A program made the translations under genes and the position numbers. 64,000 nt of DNA from Coptis chinensis (Eukaryota; Streptophyta; Magnoliopsida; Ranunculales; Ranunculaceae): positions 41,079,001-41,143,000 of the forward strand of contig CM027378.1 of NCBI GenBank assembly GCA_015680905.1, in the 5' to 3' direction. Under the pieces are notes generated by a model. It worked only from the letters and a program-made list of their open reading frames with translations. It searched no databases and was not told where the DNA came from. Positions 32,838 through 44,093 of this stretch are shown in pieces. Numbering within the stretch: position 1 is the first letter of the stretch; each line of letters begins with the position of its first letter.

Positions 32838-32958
32838 CTGCAAAGAAAATTTAGAACATACTAATATAGATAAATAAAAACAGACGCAACTCTATATGGG
32901 ATAACAAGAATTAAATTGTTTGGGACATAAGCAAACACGAACAAAAATTAAAACTTAC
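32838..32958 (-). other. Putative 3'-UTR intron after ORF B (Z)
   Basis: Donor GTAAGT at 32958-32953 and acceptor TTTCTTTGCAG ending at 32838, 121 nt. It is shorter than the others because part of the internal inverted repeat region is deleted. Confidence 0.6.
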
Positions 32959-32972
32959 CTTTTATCCAGCAT

Positions 32973-33889
32973 TTAATAGTTTTCCTCCTCCTCAATAAAG
33001 AATTGAGGTTCCTTGGCATCCTGCCATGCCATGATAATTTGCCAGGCCTCATGCCATTTATCATCTACAATTGCTAACATGTTAAGCGCCACTTGGTCAG
33101 ATGGGGTGTAAGGGGCAACCCAATTAGGTTGTAGCCTCCACCCTGACCAAGTCATTGCACGGAAATAGCGAATAATGCAGTTGGTGGTCTCACAATGTCA
33201 ACCCCAACCAAATCCATGAAACGGGCACAAAATGCAGGAAAGAAACATAGCATGATACGACAAACTAAGATAGGCATAAGAAGATACTCATGCCTCATAC
33301 TATGGGCTCGGGCTAAACTAGACACTAAGGTCTGGGGAAGGTCATAGAGCATACATCCCTCAGCTAGACCAAGGAAAACGTCACAAATGGCGTTAGTCGC
33401 AGAAGAAAAACGCCATTCCCCTAATATGTTTAGCATGTTAAAAAACATCACCATGCCTACGTTAAGGGACAAGCTACCAAGGGCTACATTATATTGCCCT
33501 TGGTCCTCTACACAGAAAATTCCGGCCCCATAGGTCTCATGTAAAAACTCATAGTTGTAGGCATAGAAACTATCAACCAAATAGCCCCATGAGTCTTGAA
33601 TCTTAGCAGGCATAGAAAGCCCAACAACAAACGCCAATAAGAACTTGGTTATATCCATTGTTTCATCCTCAATGGTGACGGAGAACACTAGTTCTCCATC
33701 CATGTGATAGAAAAACTTACAATGGTCATAGAATTAAAAAGTAAGCACAGGAAAATAAAGTTCATTAGAGCTTACCATTATAGGCTGTCATCCTGCCTGT
33801 ATAATCACATCACGGAACCAAGATCCATATGTGTCACTCGGGAATAATTCTTCGAATGGCATCTCTGGTATGATCTGAGGAGACTTCAT
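32973..33889 (-). pseudogene. ORF B, broken copy (Z)
   Basis: The ATG at 33889 begins M-K-S-P-Q-I-I-P-E-M-P-F-E-E-L, and the frame ends with the acidic E-E-E-E-N-Y at 32973. The longest open piece (33703-33152) has M-D-I-T-K-F-L-L-A-F-V-V-G-L-S-M-P, I-Q-D-S-W-G-Y-L-V-D-S, Y-N-V-A-L-G-S-L-S-L-N-V-G and the hydrophobic stretch ending F-F-P-A-F-C-A-R-F. In-frame stops lie in the first 60 codons, and a frameshift near 33180 separates the last part. Same family and length as A1. Confidence 0.75.
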
Positions 33890-33974
33890 ATCACACAACA
33901 CACTCTAAAACTGCTGGACACAACCACGGAAGAACATATAAAAAATCAGAACTGGAGTGGTTGTGGAGGTGAAG

Positions 33975-34110
33975 AGCGTGGGCACGCTCAACTTTGTCTG
34001 TGGGAGGGCATGGGCGCGCTCTTGCCTTGCTCGATGTCCAGTGATTTTAGGGCGCGCACGCTCTGAGTATAGGCAAAACAGAGGGCGTGCACTCTCCGAC
34101 TATGATGAGT
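33975..34110 (-). repeat. GC-rich repeat leader upstream of ORF B (Z)
   Basis: AGAGCGTGGGCACGCTC, GGGCATGGGCGCGCTC and GGGCGCGCACGCTC lie within 130 bp. These are variants of the common GC unit. Confidence 0.6.
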
Positions 34111-34186
34111 GCTATAAGTGAAAATTCGAAGGCAAAGTGAGAGATGCAAAGTGAGAGGTGTGATGTGAAGGTGAGAGTGAACCCTG

Positions 34187-34194
34187 TATTTATA
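34187..34194 (-). promoter_or_regulatory. TATA box upstream of ORF B (Z)
   Basis: The minus strand reads CTATAAATACAGGG about 300 bp before the ORF B ATG. Confidence 0.5.
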
Positions 34195-34199
34195 GAGGA

Positions 34200-34976
34200 C
34201 TAGTTTCTAAGTTCCACAAGTTTCCCAACTAGGTAAGGCAACATGATGGAAAAAGACATTTCTAAATCCAAAATAGAACTAGACAAGAGGCATGCTCCAA
34301 AACCAAACTAATAGCTTTTTGGCTGGAATTAAAATAGCAATCATCTAATTATGACTCCTTGAGGTTGCACCTAATAACACTTGCTAATTCTAGCGACACC
34401 AATTTAGCAACATTCTCACATAATTCAATCATTCTCAAGCAGGCAATAATATTTCGACAAAAAAACATGGATATAACTAGAGGCATTGCTAAATAATTAA
34501 TTCCACCCCCAAACAAGTTGGAAGGGTGGGATTCACGATACAAAACATAGCATATGCAGAAAACTAAAACAACTTCAAATTAAAGAAAAAAAACAATTAC
34601 AGAATTCAAATATTAACTACTTAACTAAACAATTCGGAATCAAAATCTACGAAAAATAAGAAAACAAATCTTAACATAATAATAATACAAAATAAACTAG
34701 CCATGCGATGATGATAGGCCAGAATAGGAAGTTGAGTGATCAAGAATGGAAAGACCAAACACCCCACCCCCAAACAAATTTTTGAAAATATGGTTAGAAA
34801 ATTTGTTTAAACACGTGGGTCTTTTAAATTCAGATTCCCCTAGACTTAATGCGGGGTCTTTTTAAGTCAGATTCCCCTAGACTTAATATGGGGTCGTTTT
34901 AAGTCAGATTCCCCTAAACTGTGCACACCCTCAAACAAGCAAAAAACTGGGGTGGCACAAAATGGATGATGCATGG
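34200..34976 (-). other. G-tract spacer with three tandem units (Z)
   Basis: No ORF is supported. Polypurine-like motifs are at about 34503, 34766 and 34927 (plus strand CACCC..AAACA). Three copies of a unit of about 34-36 bp, GGGTC.TTTTAA.TCAGATTCCCCTA, lie at about 34818-34918. Confidence 0.65.
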
Positions 34977-35189
34977 TCAACTATAAACTAATAGTTGAAA
35001 GAGTTGGGGGTCAAGCCATAAAAATATGATACTAAATGCACCCCCAAATAGAATGAAGTTGTATAATTGGAAGCAATCATGTAGAAGAATAAAAGAAAAT
35101 TTATGCAACCCATCAAAGAACATATACAAACCATCATGTTGTAGCTGTGTTAAAGAGTTAGAATGACCCAAAAGATGAATTAGTGATAC
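34977..35189 (-). pseudogene. C-terminal end of the Z accessory ORF (part 2)
   Basis: Minus-strand residues ending Y-D/F-D-G-L-H-K-F, a hydrophobic run including F-I-L-F-G-G-A-F and I-F-L-W-L, and D-P-Q-L-F-Q-L-L-V-Y-S before the stop at 34977. The GATAC at 35185-35189 is the target duplication made by P. The frame is continuous with 51035-50308 once P and one GATAC copy are left out. The hydrophobic run could be a membrane anchor. Confidence 0.65.
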
Positions 35190-36688
35190 TGATAAGAGCC
35201 CAAAACTGTAGTTTTAACCCCTTAGCAGTCATACTTTTAGACCAATTAGGTGAGTAATAAGTAAGAGTTAAGACTGATTACGTGTTTTTATGTATTTCAG
35301 GCTTCAAAGTCAATTATGTGCAGGAATGTGCCACTTTGATGAGATAAAGGAGCAATGGTTGGTTACTAAGGAGTTCGGTGATTAAAGGCCAAGATTCAAT
35401 AAGACAAAGCCTTTGTAAAGCCTGGTCAAAAGATGAAAAGTCAAAGTCCACGCAGTGTAAAAAGCTTGATGCACAAAGTCAACAGAACTTCCGAAGACCA
35501 TATCTTTAGACTCAGACCTCGGAATTGGGCCTACCTTATGTGAAAACGACCGGCTCGGAAATAGATTTCCAATGGTCCAAGCCTTGACCCAATCAGAGGA
35601 GCAGAAGTGGACGAAAAGTCTATTGAAGCGAACTGTAGCTGAAGAGGCCTTTTGAATTTGAAGACTTGGGTTTTGGGCACGATTCTCTCGCCCCAAAAAC
35701 ATGGCTCCAAGCCCATGCACGATTTTTGGATCTGGATGTATAAAAACAAAAGCTTCACTCTTTGTTAATGGTAGCTAGTTAGACCTAAATTAATATATAG
35801 AATTCTAGATCTAGTTTTATTAATTAATTAAGTGTTAGTTCCATTTCAATTCCTGTTTTAGATTAAATTCTTGAATCATTGTTCTTGATTGATTAGATAA
35901 ATAAAATAGTTAGTTTGTCAATTTCGAATTTGGTTATTTCCATTCTAGATCTAATTTCAATTCTTATTCTCATTTCATTCCAGCCATTAAATTAGATTCA
36001 TTATTGTTAAATTAAGTAAATCTCAATTTCTTACATTATGTTTAGTTTAAATTCAATGGGAAATGTTAGTTTGATGAATCAAGGCTAAAACCTCCATTAG
36101 AGGGGTTGATGAAGCCTTGATGAAAACTTAGTGGTTAGTATAGAATTGGTTGTAGAATCTATTCCACTCTAGAAGGTCGTGTTTCGCCATGAGAATGGGT
36201 GGACGACCTCACATGCTAGTTAGTATCCGGTAGGAATGCCATGAACACTAGGGATTAGAACTCGAAATTCTCGCCCGTAGAACGCGTGAGAATTGAGATA
36301 CAACATTCTACGCTAGGTCGTTAAGTTGGATTCGAGGTGGATTCAATTCCCCTCTAATTTATTTATCTAGATTCAAACAATCGTATTTCCGTAGCTTCGT
36401 AGATTAACTTTAGTTTATATTTTATAATTTATATTTAATTTAAAATAACGCGTCTTGTTAGCATAACATTTCGTAAAGCTCTCATTGACTTAAGACTGAT
36501 TTCTTAGACTTAGAAAACAATCCATGCTAGGGAACTAGGAGTGGAACGAACTTCCTACTCCACTTAGTGCAATTCGCATCGAGAGTAGAAGCTTTGATAA
36601 TTGAGATAGTAAAAGTCCAGTTTTAGTTTACTTACGGATTGAATTCATCGTTCATTTCGTAGGTAAACTATTCATTTTACAGATATCA
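35190..36688 (+). repeat. 5' LTR of P
   Basis: It runs from TGATAAGAGCCC to AGATATCA. The probable promoter TATAAAAAC lies at 35739-35747. The primer-binding site follows at 36691. Confidence 0.93.
35739..35747 (+). promoter_or_regulatory. LTR TATA box (P)
   Basis: TATAAAAAC about 550 bp into the LTR. The 3' LTR has the same at 49358-49366. Confidence 0.55.
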
Positions 36689-36690
36689 AA

Positions 36691-36710
36691 TGGCGCCACT
36701 GCCATCTTAG
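36691..36710 (+). promoter_or_regulatory. Primer-binding site (P)
   Basis: TGGCGCCACTGCCATCTTAG, two bases after the LTR. It resembles the tRNA-Asp type site of Athila with two mismatches in the first 13 bases. Confidence 0.8.
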
Positions 36711-36834
36711 TTGCACTTTAGCATTGTTTTCCTTGTAGAAGTAGTCATTTTTAAGTCCCATTAAACCCACCCACCCTTGTTTGTTTCATACTGTGGTTGC
36801 TCATTTCAGCGTTGACAAATTCCGCGAGAAAATA

Positions 36835-37020
36835 CGGGCGGCGCCAGCTTCAAGGAGAGACCAGCGCTAAGTTACTGGAATTTAAATCTACCAGCTGAGC
36901 CCGCGCCATACCAAAGCGACCAGCTCAAACACTGTAATTCGAATTTACACTGAGCGCGACCCGCCCCCATTTGGAGCGCGACCCACGCTAAAAACACTGT
37001 AATTTGACAATTACTTTCGG
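36835..37020 (+). repeat. GC-rich repeat leader of gag (P)
   Basis: GAGCGCGACCCGCCCCC, GAGCGCGACCCACGC and two AACACTGTAATT elements occur in about 180 bp before gag. The remaining leader (37021-37281) shows nothing else. Confidence 0.65.
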
Positions 37021-37281
37021 GCCTGGCGAAGCCATACGTGGTTAAATTTTTCGGATTTCGACAGTTTTGATTCAAACTTTGATCTTTCATATTTTTCAGT
37101 GTTCTAATCTCTTATATACACTGAACACGCGTACACAAGACGCTATTCATAAAAAGCGAAAACAAGGACGCTTATCGGTATTCCTTTCTTCCATACCTCG
37201 CATTTCGGTTAGAGGTTTTCTACTAGTATATCGAGATTGTTTGGAGTGTTGCATGTTTAGTTAAGCTCAACTTAGTCTTGC

Positions 37282-39110
37282 ATGAGATTAAGGTCCAGTC
37301 GAACAAAACAACAAACGTAATTACACGCAACAAACAAGTCTATCTAGTATACCACACACTACACCTCTAGCTACTATTTCACACACACCACCTGACATAA
37401 TGGGGGAAGAAAGAGAGACTCCTCTCTCCGACTTCTACAAAGCCTTGAGCGATAGCCCTAAATCGTGCATCGTTCTAGCAGACCCAGTGGGGGATTTTCG
37501 AATCCCCCCAAACATATTTAATTTGTTACCCGTTTTTCATGGGTTAGACAATGAAAAACCTTATCAGCACATGCGTAGGATTGAACAAGTCCTTACAACA
37601 TTCCATCATCCTACGGTAGGTGCGGAACAAATTAAACTGAGGGTATTCCCTTTCACATTAGCCGATAAGGCGGCGTCTTGGTTAACTGCCCAAGCGCCTA
37701 ATTCTGTGGACTCGTGGGCTAAACTTGTTCAAATTGTTTATGGAACATTTTACCCACCCCTAAAACGGATGAGATGCTTTCCAAGATTCATTTTTCCGAC
37801 GAATCCTCATGAATCATTTTCGAGGCATGGAATCATTTCACCGATCTCCTTATAGAGTGTCCACATCATAACTTAGCTAAAGACACGTTAGTTCGTGCCT
37901 TTTCAAAGGTCTTCTACACCACCATAAAGAAGTCCTTGACATAATGAATGGGGTAGTTTCCTAAGTAAAGGAGCCTCGGAGGCTTACAAATTTTAGAAGA
38001 CCAAACTAAACGAAATAATAATTGGGGGTAGTGATGATATCCCCGGCTCGATAGTTCTTCTTCAACAACAAATCAAGGCAGCGGTATGTTTGAGAAGAAA
38101 ACCGATCCGAACTTAAAAATCTAATCGAATCTCTAACTAAAAAGTAGAGGCTATTTCTGCTCAACAAAAGCCTATCCCCGCCATGAATGTAAACTCCAAC
38201 CCATGTAATTTCTGTTTGAGTCCGAGCACCACGGCGATTATTGTCCTCTAGCTTATGAACAACAACCACGCTGGAACAAGATAATGTTTACTCTATTAAT
38301 AACTATCCTATTCCTAACTTTGGAGACAACATCCCAACTTCATGGAGAAATAATCAACAAGTAACACCTCCGTGGTACAATAATCAAAGCGTTAGGCAAG
38401 CAAACAATTATAACCAAGCTCCACCTAGGCAAGGACAAGGACAAGGACAAGGTCAAGGGAATTATAATAATTATAACAACCAAAAACAAACCACGACAAG
38501 GTCAAGCACAAGGTCGAATAATTATAATAATTATAATACCAACAGAGGTATCGTTCCTGTTAATAATAATAACTATCACAACCCACCCATAAATAATCAA
38601 CGAGAGATAGTTCGGTCGCACCACCCGTGACCACTACACCTACACAACCGGATCGAATCGACGCCTTTATACAAGTTACCCAACAACTTTTCCAGACAAT
38701 GACTCAATCAAACCAACAGATTTTACAATCCATAAATCGGGGCATACAACGGTTAGCCCAAGCGAAAGCCCAACCAAAAGGCGTGTTTCGGGACAAGCGA
38801 TACCAAACCCTAAAACAAAGCAAACCACGGCCTTTGAGGTAAACGGTAATTCTAGTACGGAAACTACAATGCGTAGGTGACCTAAATGCCATCACCACTC
38901 TCCGTTTCGAAGAGTGGTTGATAACAAAAATAACTACGCCTATAGTTACCCCATCGGTACTCCCCACACCGGATATCGAACTAGATACCGCAATAGAAAC
39001 TGAGGAGCCTACCACGGTAGAGGTACCGGTTAAATCACAACCAAAGAAACCGAAAAGCCAAGGTTACCGCGGCAAAGTAGAGCCATATCGCGAAATATAG
39101 AAGCGAAACC
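37282..39110 (+). pseudogene. gag: gag with zinc knuckle (P)
   Basis: The ATG at 37282 starts M-R-L-R-S-S-R but the frame stops soon after. The capsid-like frame resumes at 37400 (M-G-E-E-R-E-T-P-L) and keeps N-I-F-N-L-L-P-V-F-H-G-L, V-F-P-F-T-L-A-D-K-A-A-S-W-L and W-A-K-L-V-Q before a frameshift near 37735. The knuckle start C-N-F-C is at about 38204-38215, with the rest frameshifted. A Gln-rich region with a GACAAG-type tandem run (about 38427-38457) and an acidic region (38918-39100) follow. Its similarity to Y gag is clear. At least four frame changes. Confidence 0.85.
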
Positions 39111-39132
39111 ACCGTTCCCTCAAAAATTAGCC

Positions 39133-41640
39133 ATGCTAACCGGGGATACAAACTTTGAGGAAATTAGGAACGTTTTCAAGAATCTAACGATAAACCTTCC
39201 TTTTCTCGCTATTAAAAAGCTACCTAACCACGCTAAGTTTCTTAAAGAGTTGTGCACTACTAGGCGTAGACAAACATACCTAAAGACGCTTTTTAAGCTG
39301 AACGGTTCCCAACTTTATCCGAAAATAATGGAATTGTTAAGTACAAGGACCCTGTTGTCCTCTTCAGAAAATGCACCTTAGGAGATTCCCACACCTACGA
39401 CCGCCTTATTAGACACGGGCGAAAGTGTTAACTTACTCCCGTATTACTTGTATAAACAAATAGGTCTACAGGAAATGCAACCTACAAAAATAAACGCGTT
39501 GCAATTAGCGGACGTGTCAATTAAGTATCCTAAAGGTGTAGTGGAAAACGTGCTTGTTAAGGTTCGGGATTTCTACTATCCTGCTGATTTTGTTATCCTC
39601 GATCTGAGGTAAGTCTAATGACTCAGTACCGATCATCTTAGGGCGCCCTTCTTGGCAACCGCCAATGCGCTTTATAAATTGTCGCGATGGAAAGATGTCC
39701 TTATCTTTTGGCCATCTTTTTGTCGAGGTAAATGTTTTAAAATGATGAAACAGATTACCAGATTCGATGCGTAGATGGGGAGGTTAGCATGATCGAGTTT
39801 ATCTCAAGATTATTTTAACAACACGTTTCCTGAAAACAATATGTTCAAATTCCTTTCTTTTGGAACTTCAGATTTTGTAAATGACTCCTACTTAGAGGAA
39901 GTCAACACCATCCTGGAGTCCACACCAATTGTAGACCCGTCGGTTGCTCCATATACTGATTACGAAGACTTGCTTCCTTCATTACGCAAGATAAGGACAC
40001 TTATGAAACATCAACGGACATTCCGTCCACACCAGTGCTTAAACCTCTTCCCTCGGAGTTAAAATATATTCAACTTGATCCGGATGGTAGTCACCCGATA
40101 ATTATATCTTCTCTGTTAACTAAGGATGAAGAGACATGTTTAATAAGGGTGATTAGGGAACATCGGTCTGCGATTGGTTGGTCCCTAGCCGACATTAAGG
40201 GAATTGACCCTAATGTTTGCACTCATCGTATCCATTTGGAGGATAACACGAAGACTTCTCGCGAACCTCAACGTCGCTTGAACCCTGCCATGAAAGAGGT
40301 GGTTAGGGAAGAAGTCTTGCGTTTACTCGATGCGGGTATTATATATCCAATCTCTGATAGCGAATGGGTAAGTCCCATTCATGTAGTTCCTAAGAAATCG
40401 GGAGTTACCATGGTACGTAACGGGAAGGGTGACTATGTTGTCACTCAAGGTCCTACGAAATGGAGAATCTGTATTGATTCTGAGGCGTTTAAATGCTATG
40501 ACACGAAAAGGATCACTTTCCCTTACCATTTATAGATCGGATGCTAGAACGTCCTAGCTGGTCATGCCTTTTATTGTTTTACGGATGGCTACTCTCGGCT
40601 ATTTTCAGATTATTATTGATATTGATGACCAAGAAAAGACAACCTTCACATGTCCCTTCTAACATATGCCTATAATCGAATGCCTTTTGGCCTTTGTAAT
40701 GCCCCTGGTACCTTCCAGCGATGTATGCTTCATATATTTAGTGACATGGTAGAGCGCTTTATGGAAGTGTTCATGGATGATTTTTCTATCTATGGAGACT
40801 CCTTTACAGAATGCTTGTCTAACCTGTCTAAGGTCTTGACACGGTGTGAAGAAAAGAGCATCGTTTTAAATTGGGAAAAGTGTCATTTCATGGTCAAAAA
40901 GGGCATAGTACTAGGTCATATTGTATCTAGTGATGGCATCGAAGTAGATAAAGCCAAACTAGATAAGATAGCGACCCTACCTAAACCACGGACTGTCCGT
41001 GAGATTAGAGCCTTTCTAGGCCATGCAGGGTTTTATAGGCGTTTCATTAAAGATTTTTCGAAAATAGTTAGGCCTTTAACTAACCTGCTTTTGAAGGATG
41101 CAATCTTTGATTTTAATTTTAACTGTAAATAGGCTTTTGAAACCTTAAAAGCATCCCCTAACCATCGCACCTATTATACAGACCTCTGATTGGTCTAAAC
41201 CTTTCGAACTCATGTGTGATGCTAGTGACTATGCAGGTTGATCTTTGTCTTGGGACGAAACTAGATAATAAGTCCACTGTTATTTATTATGCTAGTAAAA
41301 CATTAAACGACGCTCAACGGAATTATACAACTACTGAAAAAGAATTCTTAGCTGTCATTTATGCTTTAGATAAGTTTCGTCCTTATTTGGTTGGTTCTAA
41401 AACTTTAGTTTACACGGACCATGCAGCCCTTAGGTACCTTCTTGCAAAGAAGGATGCTAAGCAGAGATTAATCCGATGGATTCTTCTCCTGCAAGAGTTC
41501 ACATTAGAAATAAAGGACAAAAGAGGGGTCGAAAACGTAGTTGCCGACCACTTATCTAGACTTACAAATGACGATAGTAGTGATTCTGAGTCCATACCGG
41601 ACTCTTTTCCTGATGAGCATCTTTATGCTATTTTTTCAGC
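39133..41640 (+). pseudogene. pol: Protease, reverse transcriptase and RNase H (P)
   Basis: Protease: N-L-T-I-N-L-P-F-L near 39185 and D-T-G-E-S-V-N-L-L-P from 39412, where Y and Q read D-L-G-A-S. Its L-G-R-P is at about 39640, followed by a frameshift. RT: L-K-P-L-P-S-E-L-K-Y-I-Q-L (from 40035), P-I-S-D-S-E-W-V-S-P, a break near 40500-40650, M-P-F-G-L-C-N-A-P-G-T-F-Q-R-C-M, and catalytic F-M-D-D at about 40770-40781. RNase H: T-D-H-A-A-L-R-Y near 41417 with the Asp that Y lost, and [17 protein letters not shown] at 41129-41131 replaces CAG/CAA. The catalytic residues remain but the frame is broken several times. Confidence 0.9.
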
Positions 41641-42936
41641 ACCATGGTATGCTGACATTGTAAATTATTTAGCAGCTGATGTTATGCCTTATAATTGGTC
41701 AAGAAATGAACGTAAGAAGTTCTTGGCCAGAGTCAAGTTATACTACTGGGATGAGCCCTACCTTTTTAAGTATTGTGCGGATCAGATTATTCGTCGTTGC
41801 ATTCCCCAGTGGGAATATAATGAAGTTCTATCGTTCTGCCATGACAAAGAGTGTGGTGGCCACTTTAGTGGAATGAAAACAGCCGCTAAAGTTCTTCAAT
41901 GTGGATTTTATTGGCCTACCCTTTTTAAGGATGCCCAAGTGCATTGCAAGACGTGTATTATTTTTGCCAACAACTTGGGCTTAATCACGGCGTAATATGA
42001 TGCCATTAAATCCAATCTTGATAGTAGAAATTTTTGATGTTTGGGGTATTGATTTCATGGGCCCTTTCCCTGTTTCCCACGGTTATATTTATATTCTAGT
42101 TGCCGTGGACTACGTGTCTAAATGGATAGAGGCCCTAGCTTGCCGTAGCAATGACCATAAGACCGTTGTATTTTTATTAAAGAATATATTTTTTCTGTCG
42201 GTTTGGCATTCCTAAAGCCATCATTAGTGATGGTGGAACACATTTTTGCAATAGAGTTGTTGCATCCCTAGTGAAAAAGTATGGAGTTACACACAAAGTA
42301 GCAACTCCTTATCATCCACAAACTAGCGGACAAGTAGAAGTTTCTAATAGGAAATCAAAAAGATTTTAGAAACAACAAGAAACCCCGATAGGAAAGACTG
42401 GTCGGCGTCGTCTATCGGATGCCTTATGGGCATATAGAACTGCTTTCAAAACTCCTATAGGTATGTCTCCCTTTAGACTTGTATTTGGGAAACCATGTCA
42501 TTTGCCCGTTGAATTAGAGCACCGTGCTCGTGGGCTATAAAAAGCCTTAACTTCAATATTGATGAGGGCGGTGTCAAACGCAGTTACAATTAAATGAGCT
42601 TGAAGAAATCCGTGGCGATTCTTACGATCTCGAAAGGATTATAAAGCTAACATGAAACGTGTTCATGATAAGCATATCTTGCACAAAAGAGTTTGTGGTC
42701 GGACAAAAGGTTTTGCTTTACAACTCCCGCTACATATTTTCCGGGAAACTAAAAACCCGTTGGTCCGGCCCTTTTTCTAAGTTCTTGAAGTCACCCCCTA
42801 CGGGCAATTACCTTGGTAAATCCCAAGGACAACAAGTACCTTTCAAGTTAACGTTCAACGATTAAAACATTTTCACGAACTTCGTCCCCCCGATATAGAG
42901 GAAGTCCTTTTACAGGACCCTATATATGAGGAATGA
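41641..42936 (+). pseudogene. pol: Integrase (P)
   Basis: The zinc-binding region (about 41830-41965) reads [10 protein letters not shown] and ends H-C-K-T-C. The catalytic core has D at 42051 (G-I-D-F-M-G-P-F), D at about 42228 (S-D-G-G-T-H-F) and E at 42337 (G-Q-V-E-V). Frameshifts lie near 41970, 42175, 42345 and beyond. The C-terminal region (R-W-S-G-P-F near 42760) has no chromodomain. The stop TGA is at 42934-42936. Confidence 0.88.
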
Positions 42937-43199
42937 CCCTTGTCATTGGTGTACTTCTTTCACTTCCATTTAATGGTAAGTGCACCATTAAGGTAACCGG
43001 GCCCTCCCTATGGAGTGTGTGGCTGTAAGTACCGGATCCTAAGTCCATGGTTCACATATTTCACGTTTTCCACTCTTGCATGTTTTCTCGGATTTTTGAG
43101 TCATGTTTCTCTATGGTGTGAATTATGTCTTTATTTGCTTAATGTTTTTCCTATAAAAAAAAATAAAAATAATAAAAATAAAAATAAAAATAAAAATAA

Positions 43200-43279
<80 letters not shown>

Positions 43280-44093
43280 TAATAATTGTTTTCATTTTTA
43301 GATATAGATATATATCTAAACCCAGAGAACTAGCAATCCAACAAGTCCGGATTGCTCGAACTTTAAACGACCCATGTTAAAACAAATTTTGTGTTTAAAA
43401 ATTTGTTTGGGGGTGGGAAATCGGTCTTTCCATCCGGATTGCTCGAACTTTCTATTTGTGTTGCTTAAGTCCATTAGTATAGTTCATTGGGGTTGACGTC
43501 ATCTAATTTAGTGTTTATTCGTTCGCATAACTTACGTCATGCACGCACTTCGAGGCGTTTTCCACTATCTTATATGTCACCCACGGTCGGAATAGAGTAG
43601 ATTATGGATCATTGGATTGGAAATTTTCTCCTGATCATTTCCATATCTCATTCGCAAAAATCGGACCGATAACGAAGCGGGAAATTTAGTTTGAAGTTGC
43701 GCTAAAAATCGACGAAAGTCGAAAAATCGAATTTGGGCTTTGGTAGACTTCGCTTCTATCTGAAGCCAGCCATCCTCCAAAACAGAATCGCGACTTCATC
43801 TTCTCAAACCGCCTTTCACTAATTCAAATTAAACCCTAGCAACCAAAAATAAAAAAAAATAAATAAAGAAATAAAAATAAAAATAGAATACATCAAAATA
43901 GAAAGACCACCCACGCCCTTTGTGAAACACCAACACAATCTCCAACCGTTTCCACCAAGAAAACACCCACCAATTCAAGTTTTCAAACCTGCCACCGTAA
44001 CCACCACTGCCACCACCATTGTTTCTCGTTGTTTTTTATCAAACTCGCCTCCCCCACAGGCTACAAAAACCATTAGTTATCTAAGAAACTTCA
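42937..44093 (+). other. Post-integrase spacer and ORF A leader (P)
   Basis: The conserved post-integrase block (about 42945-43050) carries several donor-like sites, including GTAAGT at 43025-43030. An A/T microsatellite follows, then GTTTGGGGGTGGG at about 43407 and a possible splice acceptor CCTCCCCCACAG ending at about 44060, 34 bases before ORF A. No ORF is supported. Confidence 0.5.
43154..43287. repeat. Compound AAAAAT / AAAT / AAT microsatellite
   Basis: About 130 bp of pure A/T simple repeats downstream of integrase in P. It is absent at the same place in Y. Confidence 0.9.

Larger units (their letters stand above)
31787..35189 (-). mobile_element. Z, left part: RT-less Athila-like element interrupted by Y and P
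   Basis: This minus-strand segment has 3' spacer, ORF B, promoter and G-tract spacer, and the C-terminal end of the accessory ORF. The accessory ORF resumes at 50308, on the far side of P. The left boundary is the insertion point of Y. There is no ORF A: the ORF B upstream spacer runs directly into the GGGTCTTTTAA tandem units, as in W. Z therefore belongs to the same derivative class as W. Confidence 0.75.

Noticed and set aside
39412-39420. D-T-G in P protease as an ancestral active site and D-L-G in Y as a lost one
   Set aside because: D-L-G-A-S is the usual Athila form and both Y and Q have it. The P reading lies in a stretch with suspicious base changes.
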